The notes under the pieces: model-generated
Databases searched by the model: none
Told to the model about the DNA's origin: nothing
Seen by the model: the letters and a program-made list of their open reading frames with translations, nothing else
Position numbers and translations under genes: made by a program
In this document: piece by piece, positions 54,685-64,000 of the stretch
Numbering within the stretch: the first letter of the stretch is position 1
Layout: the number at the start of each line of letters is the position of its first letter
Assembly: GCF_000004195.4 (NCBI RefSeq)
Contig: NC_030677.2
Span: 202,294,713 to 202,358,712 of the forward strand
Length of the DNA stretch: 64,000 nt
DNA from: Xenopus tropicalis
Lineage: Eukaryota; Chordata; Amphibia; Anura; Pipidae
Reading direction: 5' to 3'

Positions 54685-55519
54685 TGCACAAAGGAAGCAA
54701 CATGGTGCATGAACAGGAATGACTGCCATTGGCTGTTGATCAAACTGAATAGGCTCCAATCAGCACTCTAGGTTCCTCAGAGGGAAACCTATTTGCAGCC
54801 AAGAGTAAATGCAAGTATTGTAGCTAATAGTGCAGGGTCCTCCACCAACAACGCAAGCATTGAACACAATTTACAACGGTTGCAGGTCTGTATCTATCCT
54901 ATTGATCCCGCCAGTCAGTAACTGCTAGCAGCGACTCCAAAAACCACGGATAAATAACCCGTTCATTCTTAAACATAATTTTGGTCCGTTGACAAGAAAT
55001 CGATCCCATCACTCATTGAGCAGCTTTTAATTTCTGCGTTTAACTTTGAAAGTCCTCGCCTCGGGTTCAAGTTATGGAGCATCTCTTTTTTCCCCCCCCC
55101 CTCATCTGTCAGATGCCGATCTCAGTCAATACAATCAATGGGCGACGTTGGCTGGTTGTTAAATGGCTGCCGTTGCTCGGAGAGTGACCATATGATGGAT
55201 GACCACTAACGCAACACTACAGAAAGGTCAGGGTTGAATATCACCTTGAGGAGCAGCTGTCTCTTTTCTTGTCAGGTTATGGCAGCTGCTTCATGCGTTA
55301 TCCTAAGGGCCATCAAACATATACGGTGTAAATGGCATCATTGTACGAGAGCAAGAGAAAATGCTTGAAGACCGGAGATAGCAGTGGATATTGGAAGAGC
55401 GAAGAGACAGTAGGGCTTATTTATGAACATCAGTGCTAAACTGCCAATCAGGTCTTTGCTTTCATGGTCCAGTTTCTAGTCTGTTCGAATCTACCTGCTA
55501 ATTGGTTGCTATTGTCGAC
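54685..55519. other. no recognised gene; 'caatcag' MITE fragment near 55415-55515
   Basis: 'gccaatcaggtctttgcttt' and 'gctaattggttgctattg' pair as in fold-back MITE 2. Otherwise nothing. Confidence 0.4.
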
Positions 55520-55688
55520 CAGGGTCAGACTGGCTCCCGCCGTGCACCCCTAACCCCCCCGCAGGGGCCCCCACTGGACGTCCTCCCTGAATGCGCATTT
55601 GTGAGGACATCGACAGCAAGGGAATTGCCACGAGGGCCGGGCCCACCGGGTATTTTCCCGGTGCCCCGGCGGCCCAGTCCAACCCAAC
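55520..55688. mobile_element. short GC-rich hAT MITE, second copy of the family at 8558
   Basis: Starts cagggtcagactggctcccg, and the right part reads 'cggtgccccggcggcccagt' and ccaaccc. The final CTG is mutated and no clear target duplication was found. Confidence 0.65.
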
Positions 55689-56581
55689 TTCCTTGGGGCT
55701 TTGAGAATATGTCTATTTTCTTTGTGTAATAGGAATTGTGCAAGTAAAACCAACATTTTCCCTAAAGCTGTGTATGAGGGTAGGAGAGACTTTTTGGGTC
55801 AGGTTTTAGGCTTTTTGGGAAAAGTTGTGTTATATTATTTATTATCCTTTTGAGTATTCAACGTGCTTGAAATCAGTAATGTATATATATCTGTAACCCT
55901 GACGCTGCAGATACAGCTAGCTGATTAAAATAATACAGTTGTCTTTGAAGGGGGTGGTCCAAAATGGTGACTCCCCAAGGCATCGTATATGGAGAAGGTG
56001 TATGTACGAAGAGTTGGGGATACCAGGGGGGCATTTACTAACCAGATTTATTTTTTCCGATTCGGATTTTGTACAAAAAAGATAACAATATACTTATATT
56101 TAATACAAATGTAATATTTGCACAGGCCTACTTACCTATAGCAACCAATCAAATGTTTGCTTTGAAACAGCTGACCAGTAAATGCTACCTGCTTATTCAC
56201 TATGGGTTTTTTAGAGCTGTAAAAGATTTTGTGCCTCCTATTACATGACGCCCTTTATATTTCTTCTCCCACCTGTTGTCCTTCAACTGTTAAAGAAGGC
56301 ACTAGGTCAGACAGTCTTACTGTATATAAACAAAGGGCAAAATCTGTTTTGGCACAGGTTTGACCACAACCAAAGACAATTCTGACCAAAGACACCAAAA
56401 GAAAAGTCCCCTTTTCTAACATTAATAAACAGCGAGTTGTCTCTAACTTAGTGGTTTTGGGACTTCTGCCCCTTGTTCATTATATAAAGCCAATGGGATA
56501 ATAATACAAATTCTATAAGAGCATTCCCCCCACATACCACCCTAGTTCATCTTTAGGCTGGGCTTTCTGGACTATCTAAGA
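55689..56581. other. no recognised gene; MITE fragments at 56028 and 56135
   Basis: Contains the start of a fold-back MITE (see 51315) and a 'caaccaatcaaatgtttgct' piece. No coding signal. Confidence 0.4.
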
Positions 56582-56858
56582 CAGAGGTCCTCCAACCTTT
56601 TTTACCTGAGAACCACATTCAAATGTAAAATTTGGGGAGTCAAACAAGCATGAAAAAAGTTCCTGAGGTTTTCCAACTAGGAGCCATGATTGGGTATTTG
56701 GTTACTCCATGTATAGCCTGTCTTTTGTCTTTATATCTCCAAAGCTTGTCTTCAAACCAATAATTTACAAATGAGCAACAGCTTTGGGGCCACTGGGAGC
56801 GACATTGAAGGGAGTGGTGAGGAACATGTTGCTCACGTGTCACTGGTTGGGAATCTGA
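56582..56858 (+). mobile_element. hAT-like repeat B, diverged copy
   Basis: Left end cagaggtcctccaacc, right end ggttgggaatctg, with 'ggaacatgttgctcacg' inside. Confidence 0.65.
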
Positions 56859-57255
56859 GATCAAAGTTCAGAAACAATGCATCAAAACTAAACTCTAACT
56901 GGGTCCCCTGACCTAGGCTGGAACCTCACTAAGGAGGTCAGCCCCACATCTGCCGGCTTTGAGAAGATTTGAGAAGATTCACGTCCAATTAAGTTGATAT
57001 TTTGACATCTTTAATGTTCTCCATCTTACTCTGGGCTCCGACAAACCTCTCCTTTTTCTTCTGGAACACGGAACTAAAGCTAATAGCTCCTCTGTGTCAC
57101 GGAACATTCTCAATGACAAGGGCACCTTTTTGTCCGGTAATTAAAATGAATTAATTCCTTGACCACTTTTTTTTTTTTTTCTCCACACGGCCCTATAATT
57201 TCTCTCTGCAAAATGATAAATTCTTGTGATATATCATTCCAACAAAATACTGTGA
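56859..57255. other. low-repeat block, candidate conserved non-coding DNA
   Basis: 57000-57250 lacks repeat signatures and includes 'ggtaattaaaatgaattaat', a homeodomain-like AT-rich site cluster. Confidence 0.3.
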
Positions 57256-57540
57256 TCTTTAAGAAGGTCTATGCAGGAACACGAGCAGTTTTAATTTAAT
57301 TGATATCATAAAAGCCATCGGATTCCCTATCATGACTAGTTGAGCTAATGTGTCGAGCGAAACAACCCTAAAATACGGCTTCATCAGGAGGCGCTCGTCT
57401 AATTCCACATTACGCTCAATGTCAAAGCCTCGTCCAGGAGAGAAGGGACTGCTTGCAGCCCATCCGCGCCTTTTTATAGGTAGTGTAAAATCCATGAAAC
57501 ATTCCAACTCTGCCGATGCTGCAGGCACCTACTGATGGCC
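57256..57540 (-). mobile_element. possible Penelope-like terminal region remnant
   Basis: On the minus strand there is a TATA-like 'cctataaaaaggcgcgg' about 120 bases upstream of 'cctcctgatgaagccgtatt', the style of vertebrate PLE terminal repeats. No protein is encoded. The 89-residue frame across it is not recognised. Weak call. Confidence 0.25.
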
Positions 57541-57716
57541 ATATAAATTATTCCGCTGTAAAGGTGGAAATTGATATTTCCATGCTCTGTACATTTGATA
57601 ATAAACCCCACACTGAACATGCGACACGGGAAGGAATCACAGACACGGGAAGCACAGACGGGGGATCAATTTGTTTCTAGAACGTATTTAATCTGAATGT
57701 ACATTTGCTGCTTTGT
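57541..57716. other. no recognised feature
   Basis: Short unassigned stretch. Confidence 0.4.
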
Positions 57717-58036
57717 TACACGGCCAATTGTAGCTGCCGACATCTGTCCCTTAGACCGATTCGGCAGCTTATCGGCCCTTGTATGGGGACTAACGACGGG
57801 CCTGCCCAACCGATATCTGGATATCGGATAGGAAACCTTATCAGCTCGTTGATCCAGTCCCCGAACCGACTGCACCCATTACCGTCGTTATAATTCGGTT
57901 GTTTGCCCCAGGGCTAAACGACCAAATTAGTCTAAGTTCGCCCGATATCGCCCACCTGTAGGTGGGGATATCGGGAGAAGATCCGCTCGCTTGGCGACCT
58001 CGCCAAGCGAGCGGATCTTAACGTGTATGGGGCAGC
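57717..58036 (+). mobile_element. MITE family A copy
   Basis: 'acacggccaattgtagctgc' to 'cttaacgtgtatggggcagc', with a perfect internal palindrome (gatccgctcgcttggcgacc / cgccaagcgagcggatc) and a deletion in the middle. Confidence 0.8.
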
Positions 58037-58575
58037 TTTACATGTTTATATGAAGGTATAAACCTTCTTTATCTACCTCTAGAGTGACATCACTTCCACC
58101 CACTGGTGACATCACTTCCAGGATGGGTCTGCCCAACTGAAGCCATGCAGGACTTTGCTTTAGGGCTCCCATGGCGGGTTCCATCGATATACACAGCATA
58201 CTTGCACTTACAGAATAACATCAAAACGTCATTTTGACTTTGAGCACTGGAAATAATGATGTAGAAAATTTTCTGCACAAAAGCAAATTGAACTAATTGC
58301 AGCTTCTGTTGTGTCTAAAATTATGCTGGAACTGTGGTTTAAAAATGGTGCATTCTGGGGGAAAAACATGGCGAATTGCATCTAAAAAATGTGCATTGCA
58401 CACTGTACTTACATAAGTAAATATCCTTTGACTATCACCTCCCAAAGAAGCTTTTTATTGTAATATAAATCCCTGGGTAATAAACTCCCAGCACAAAGGC
58501 AGAGTGGGTAGTCTAATGGGGTCATAAATGGAATATTTAACTGGAAGGACATTCAAAAGCTTTTCAGAGCTTAAC
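58037..58575. other. no recognised feature
   Basis: Nothing recognised apart from a small direct repeat 'gtgacatcacttcca' at about 58083 and 58106. Confidence 0.4.
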
Positions 58576-59912
58576 CAGGTATGGGACCTGTTATCCAAAA
58601 TGCTCTGGACCTGAGGTTTCTCAGATAAGGGGTATTTCCATAACTTGGATCACCATACCTTAAATCTACTAAAAAAACTTTTAAACACAAAATAAACCCA
58701 ATAGGGCTGTTCTGCCCCAATAAGGGGTAATTATATCTTAGTTGGGATCAAGTACAGGTACTATTTTATTATTACAGAGAAAAGGGAATCATTTAACCAT
58801 TAAATAAACCCAATAGGGCTGTTCTGCCCCCCAATAAGGGGTAATTATATCTTAGTTGGGATCAAGTACAGGTACTGTTTTATTATTACAGAGAAAAGGG
58901 AATAATTTAACCATTAAATAAACCCAATAGGGCTGTTCTGCCCCCCAATAAGGGGTAATTATATCTTAGTTGGGATCAAGTACAGGTACTGTTTTATTAT
59001 TACAGAGAAAAGGGAATCATTTAACCATTAAATAAACCCAATAGGGCTGTTCTGCCCCCCAATAAGGGGTAATTATATCTTAGTTGGGATCAAGTACAGG
59101 TACTGTTTTATTATTACAGAGAAAAGGGAATCATTTAACCATTAAATAAACCCAATAGGGCTGTTCTGCCCCCCAATAAGGGGTAATTATATCTTAGTTG
59201 GGATCAAGTACAGGTACTGTTTTATTATTACAGAGAAAAGGGAATCATTTAACCATTAAATAAACCCAATAGGGCTGTTCTGTCCCCAATAAGGGGTAAT
59301 TATATCTTAGTTGGGATCAAGTACAGGTACTGTTTTATTATTACAGAGAAAAGGGAATCATTTAACCATGAAATAAACCCAATAGGGCTGTTCTGCCCCC
59401 AATAAGGGGTAATTATATCTTAGTTGGGATCAAGTACAGGTACTGTTTTATTATTACAGAGAAAAGGGAATCATTTAACCATGAAATAAACCCAATAGGG
59501 CTGTTCTGCCCCCAATAAGGGGTAATTATATCTTAGTTGGGATCAAGTACAGGTACTGTTTTATTATTACAGAGAAAAGGGAATCATTTAACCATGAAAT
59601 AAACCCAATAGGGCTGTTCTGCCCCAATAAGGGGTAATTATATCTTAGTTGGGATCAAGTACAGGTACTGTTTTATTATTACAGAGAAAAGGGAATCATT
59701 TAACCATTAAATAAACCCAATAGGGCTGTTCTGCCCCAATAAGGGGTAATTATATCTTAGTTGGGATCAAGTACAGGTACTGTTTTATTATTACAGAGAA
59801 AAAGGAAATCAGTTTTAAAATTATTTGATTAAATGGAGTCTATGGGAGACGGGCTTTCCGTAATTCAGAGCTTTCTGGATAATGGGTTTCCGGATAAGGG
59901 ATCCCATACCTG
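58576..59912 (+). mobile_element. satellite-bearing MITE, copy 5 (10 units, both ends intact)
   Basis: Left end caggtatgggacctgttatc and right end ggataagggatcccatacctg are inverted. TA follows the right end. Ten ~112-114-bp units occupy about 58690-59805. This is the best complete copy in the window. The left arm, satellite and right arm are clearly delimited. Confidence 0.93.
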
Positions 59913-60882
59913 TACAAGAAAAAAATGATGGCAGCCCTGAGTAGCATCAGTGATACTTACCATCATAGCCTTAAATCTGGGGGATACAGTATAGGACCCC
60001 CACTATTTCCCCTAATATATAGTCTTTTAACTCTCATACGCTCTTTGCCTATTGCAATTTCTGTTTATGACCAATTTCTTAAGGTTCTCTTTCTATCCAC
60101 GGGCCACAGAATGTGGGAGGAAGGGGGCCCCCAATTAAAGAAGTCTAATTTGTCCTGTAGAGGAGCCCAATAAGCAATATGTTCATTTTCCATGGTTTTG
60201 CTTTGTTCCTCTCCGTGCATATGGCTGCCAGCCTTACTGTGCAATGAGCTAAAAAGGGGCCGAGCGAAGATAGCAGCCAGGTTTGTAATAGTCGCCTGTT
60301 ATTGAATCCCTGTAAGCACTGTGTAATCAAAGCATCATTTACCCACCTAGTTCCAAGCCCCACATTATCATCCGGCCTCCATTCAGTTTGCCCGGCCATG
60401 CGTACGAGGCAGAGAATCAACTGCGTCGGGACTCAGTGAAGTAAAGCTTTGTTGGGTCAAGCTGTAAAGAAATTAGAGACAGTGCAGCTTAACTAAATCA
60501 ATGAGAGCAAATGAACTGCTGTGAGAGGTAAAAGGATAACAATGGCAGCTGGGATACATTTTGCTATTGCTCTGCGTCGCGGTGCTCGGGGGACCTGGGG
60601 GGATTCCCTGGTTGTGCGGCTGCAAAGTCTGTTGCTCCACCTGTTCCACCGCTCAGTGCAAACGTGTGGCCCTTTTTCTGCGGCTCTAGGAAACTGTGTT
60701 TGTAGCAGCAGCTTGAATGTTATTGGCTGCCGGGGGGGGGGGCAATTGCAACAGGTGCTACTTGGCCGCAGGCATGATGGAATTGTGGGCAAAACATTTT
60801 ACTGTGGGCAAAAAGTATGTGGTTTAGCCCTTTGTACACTGCGGTTTGTAATTGAGCCCCAAAATGTTACAAAATACAGGTA
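59913..60882. other. no recognised feature
   Basis: The 141-residue frame at 60521 has no domain and crosses into the next MITE. Not called. Confidence 0.4.
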
Positions 60883-61404
60883 CAGGTATGGGATCCGTTA
60901 TTCGGAAACCTGTTATCTGGAAAGCTCTGAATTACAGGAAAAATGATCTCCCTTTTCTCTGTAATAATAAAACAGTACCTGTACTTGATCCCAACTAAGA
61001 TATAATTACCCCTTATTGGGGCAGAACAGCCCTATTGGGTTTATTTCATGGTTAAATGATTCCCTTTTCTCTGTAATAATAATAAAACAGTCCCTGTACT
61101 TGATCCCAACTAAGATATAATTACCCCTTATTGGGGCAGAACAGCCCTATTGGGTTTATTTAATGGTTAAATGATTCCCTTTTCTCTGTAATAATAAAAC
61201 AGTACCTGTACTTGATCCCAACTAAGATATAATTACCCCTTATTGGGGCAGAACAGCCCTATTGGGTTTATTTAATGGTTAAATGATTCCCTTTTTCTCT
61301 GTAATAATAAAACAGTACCTGTACTTGATCCCAACTAAGATATAATTACCCCTTATTGGAGGCAGAACAATCCTATTAGGTTTATTTAATGGTTAAATGA
61401 TTCC
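60883..61404 (-). mobile_element. satellite-bearing MITE, copy 6, reverse orientation (4 units, truncated)
   Basis: Starts caggtatgggatccgttatt after TA and proceeds into four satellite units in reverse complement ('gcagaacagccctattgggt'). It is cut off at 61404 inside a unit and abuts a T2-like MITE. Confidence 0.85.
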
Positions 61405-61741
61405 CAGGGCCGCCCCCTGGGATCATATGATTCACAGTGCACACAAACAAGCCAAGGCACACATACATGCTAGGCCCCATCAGCCAATGAATGGGCAGAG
61501 TTCTGCCTTTTACTCCCACACTACTTCCTGTTACAGTTAGAGCTGCATCACTTCCTGTCAGCTGATCTCTGAGGGAGCACACAGCCCATCACTAAATGGC
61601 GGCTCAGGGGAAAGGATGTAAAAGGGCAATATTTACTGATATATATATTCCAGTTTGGGGAGATTCTTTAATAGGCCACTTAATATGATATAAACTGTCT
61701 GTTGGTTACGTATTTATTCTGGGGGTATAGTTTTCCTTTAA
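61405..61741 (-). mobile_element. T2-like MITE, end TTAA present on one side
   Basis: The right side reads 'tctgggggtatagttttcct' and then ttaa; inverted this is TTAAAGGAAAACTATACCCC, a known T2-type terminus in Xenopus. The body 'caatgaatgggcagagttct' is typical of the family. The other end is lost at the junction with the satellite MITE. Confidence 0.75.
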
Positions 61742-62309
61742 AAACAAAATGAGCCATAAATTGACCAGAGCAAAAGAGCAATTTTATCCAAGGGGAGAAT
61801 AAATCAGAGTCAGAACTGAAAGAAGAAGCTGGAGGTGAAATTATCCGGCAGGTGTTTTAGTCGTGAGTCACAATAGGACGAGCTGTTCCCCAATAGGAAC
61901 AAAGTGAGAAAAAAGACTCCATGGGAGAGAGCGGCTTCAGCTTCGGAGGCATCTCGGGAGAGATACATTTCACTTACGGTGCTAGGAAAACACTAAAGGA
62001 AGTTCAGGAAAGAGTAAGAGAAAGCAAAGGCTAAAAATGATATTAAACGTAGGGGGCCTATTGTTACCTTTGGCCAGGGTCATGTGATTGGCCCACTTGG
62101 GGGTCTTACAGTGTAGGGTCGACAATAATGGGAAAGAGCAGCGAGAAGAAACAGACAAGACATAAAGTCTTTTATAATCTTTTACTGTGTGGCCTCAGAG
62201 CATTAGTACTTACTAGCCCAGCGGCAACGCAAAGCTATGGGGGTCCTAACCGCTTGTTACATGGTCCATGGAACTCTCTGCTTCTGCCGGCATGCTGGGA
62301 TACAGCCCA
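61742..62309. other. no recognised feature
   Basis: Nothing recognised. Confidence 0.4.
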
Positions 62310-62470
62310 ATACTAATTCATTAGCCCGAATACTAATCCATTAGCCCAAATACTAATTCATTAGCCCAAATACTAATCCATTAGCCCGAATACTAATCCA
62401 ATAGCCCAAATACTCATTCATTAGTTTGAATACTAATTCATTAGCCCAAATACTAATTCATTAGCCCAAT
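62310..62470. repeat. minisatellite, ~20-bp unit, about 8 copies
   Basis: Repeats of 'tactaattcattagcccaaa' with T/C and A/G variants. Confidence 0.95.
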
Positions 62471-62762
62471 ATGGGAAGGGGGACTAAGAGCCACATAATC
62501 CAAAAATTCCAATCACCTGCCCACCCCAGCCACCTTGCAGGCACATGTAAATGCAGTGCTGATAACGTATTAGTATTACAGTATGGCATAAAGTACTTAT
62601 CTTGCCAAGTCAGGGCAAATCTGTTTGTTTTGGGGTATTTAGAAGCAGAGATTTGCCAGACTCTGTGTCCTTCAGCAACATAAAAGGATCCCTACTGACA
62701 TTCTGGGTTATAGGTTGTTTACATTTGGGCGGATGAGCCTAAAATGTGCATAAAAGTTTGTG
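62471..62762. other. no recognised feature
   Basis: Short frame without a domain. Not called. Confidence 0.4.
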
Positions 62763-63115
62763 TAAAGGGAAACTAAACCCTAACAATGTCTCTGGCTTGA
62801 AGTGGCATCATTTATATCCTGCATTTACTGCACCAGCCTAAAGGTTCAACATCTCTATAGTAGAAATGATCCAGGATTTCAACATTGTGCAAAGCAGCTC
62901 CCCCCCCATCTGGGATTCTGTTAGAAGTGTCAGTGGCACTGGACATGCTCAGTGGGCTCTGGGCAGCTGCTGAGAAGCTGAGCTTAGGGGTTGAGGTTGA
63001 TCTGCCACAGAAGCTGATGCTACAGGGCTGATTATTACATTCTTATGCAGAATGCACTGGTTTCTGAGCTGCCATGTAATGAGAATAATACACTTGCACA
63101 CTGTTAGGAGGGAAT
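62763..63115 (+). mobile_element. T2-like MITE, left half
   Basis: Starts taaagggaaactaaacccta and continues 'ctgcaccagcctaaaggttc' and 'gacatgctcagtgggctctg', the order I know from a Xenopus T2-type repeat. The right end is missing. Confidence 0.65.
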
Positions 63116-63429
63116 GGGGGCGGGGCCCTGCTCGGGAGAGCTTACAATCTAATATTTTGAAGACTTTATCTCAAGTTGAGAGTTTTTTGGCCAAAAATCG
63201 TCTTTGCCCTTCCATAGAGTTTTATCAGCTCTGGAAGAACCAGAAAATTGTACCAAATGGTCAAAAACTCTTGTCAAATTTGTATTTTTTTTTCTTCACA
63301 ACCAGTGTAAAATATTTTACTGAAATTGTTTTCATAAATTTTTTTTTCCAGTTTTTTTTCCAGTTGTAGAGAAACCGTAGACAGACAGTCCGACAATAAT
63401 CAATAGAGTTCTGGTTTCATATCCAAACT
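63116..63429. other. no recognised gene; dispersed repeat tail near 63125-63160
   Basis: 'gggagagcttacaatctaat' matches the tail of the repeat at 43095. Confidence 0.4.
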
Positions 63430-63700
63430 GGATTCAATATCGGCCGTACAAATAAATCTGGGAAATGTGGTCAGAAAAAGTCAGCGGCGTCTTCAGTCGC
63501 GTCTCGACCTCATTGGCCAACGGGGGGCGCAAACAGCTCCACATTGATCCTGAAAACTTCTAAGAGTCGATCGTTGCCTGATTCAATTGGTCTCCCTTTG
63601 GGAATATGGAAAGTTTTATGGATTTCAAGGAAGCGGAATAGGATTGGTATCATGGGAAAATCAGTAATAGGCAAATCATATTGTTTTATCAATAACCTCG
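63430..63700 (-). pseudogene. decayed Penelope-like reverse transcriptase fragment
   Basis: The minus-strand frame 63510-63692 encodes FRFLEIHKTFHIPKGRPIES, close to the N-terminal PLE reverse transcriptase motif (LPKIHK...PPGRPIVSG). After one stop the same frame continues with RDATEDAADFF, matching the RDTTDFL-like region. Stops and missing neighbours show it is dead. The match is by eye only. Confidence 0.5.
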
Positions 63701-64000
63701 CGCAAGTGGGTATTTATTACAAACTGATCAATTTCCTTTTCAAATGAAGCAGTCGGATCCCCCTCGTAGCATTAAGCGATGGTCAAGGTTATTGAGCTGT
63801 GTCTGTGCCTCGGCTACAAAGTCTGATACGGCCGGCACTATCAGAGCCCACGGTGAGGGGTACAGAGGGGGGCTATATAGGTACATACATAATACATTCC
63901 AAGAGTCCGTATATACATTACTCCTGGCTCTAATGCATTGTGAGTGCTGTGAAACAATAACATTCAGCCTTTGTTCTTACCGTCTTCTACATTCAACACT
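63701..64000. other. no recognised feature
   Basis: Low-repeat sequence to the window end. Confidence 0.4.

Noticed and set aside
57340..57400. Hammerhead ribozyme (perfect CTGATGA on the minus strand)
   Set aside because: The GAAA half of the core and a plausible stem II are missing at the required spacing, so the perfect heptamer alone is not enough.
60521..60946. 141-residue plus-strand frame
   Set aside because: Crosses a poly(G) run and enters the satellite MITE. No domain recognised.

Overview
This window is vertebrate genomic DNA, almost certainly from a Xenopus frog (X. tropicalis and X. laevis cannot be separated by eye). The evidence is the repeat content. There are T2/Kolobok-type MITEs with TTAAAGG termini, a TA-flanked MITE with termini CAGGTATGGGATC that carries a ~113-bp satellite, many hAT-type MITEs, L1, CR1 and Penelope-like retroelements, and GATA microsatellites. 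There are no bacterial-type operons and no CRISPR array, and I found no tRNA or rRNA genes. Most long open frames are either transposon proteins or accidental frames through tandem repeats.

Layout. 0-5 kb is a thicket of MITEs. 5-7.4 kb holds two copies of the satellite-bearing MITE. 8-12.6 kb holds small hAT MITEs with 8-bp target duplications, a diverged tandem duplication and a T2 MITE nested in another repeat. 13.5-14 kb is a 5'-truncated L1 with a perfect 14-bp target-site duplication. 14.4-15.8 kb holds Penelope-like (PLE) 3' pieces, including a truncated GIY-YIG endonuclease. 15.87-16.33 kb is the best candidate for host coding sequence: a 3' terminal exon with a splice acceptor, a transmembrane segment, a stop, a 74-codon in-frame basic extension and a poly(A) signal. 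16.6-17.9 kb is a ~135-bp minisatellite. 17.9-20.1 kb is a large minus-strand PLE with reverse transcriptase and GIY-YIG domains, followed by a decayed CR1 piece and a GATA array. 22.4-24.1 kb is a 1.7-kb hAT element with two internal tandem arrays and a perfect 8-bp target duplication. 25.9-27, 31.5-33.2, 58.6-59.9 and 60.9-61.4 kb carry four more satellite-bearing MITEs. 33.9-35.1 kb has three fold-back MITEs. 39.66-42.13 kb is a CR1 LINE with one frameshift and a minisatellite in its 3' region. 45.3-45.9 kb is a hAT MITE with a hairpin-containing 126-bp array. 49-49.75 kb is a second GATA array with flanks homologous, in inverted orientation, to the first. 50-54.7 kb holds many copies of one MITE family, some fused. 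61.4-63.1 kb holds two more T2-like MITEs. 63.4-63.7 kb is a decayed PLE reverse transcriptase remnant.

Between the repeats lie low-repeat blocks, for example 30.2-30.7, 33.2-33.6, 37.7-38.5, 44.4-45.1, 50.7-51.3, 52.3-52.8, 57.0-57.3 and 63.7-64.0 kb. They have no convincing open frame and read like intergenic or intronic DNA that may include conserved non-coding elements. No complete host gene is visible. The recurring theme is tandem repeat arrays inside mobile elements: a TA-flanked MITE family, two different hAT families and a CR1 LINE each carry one.
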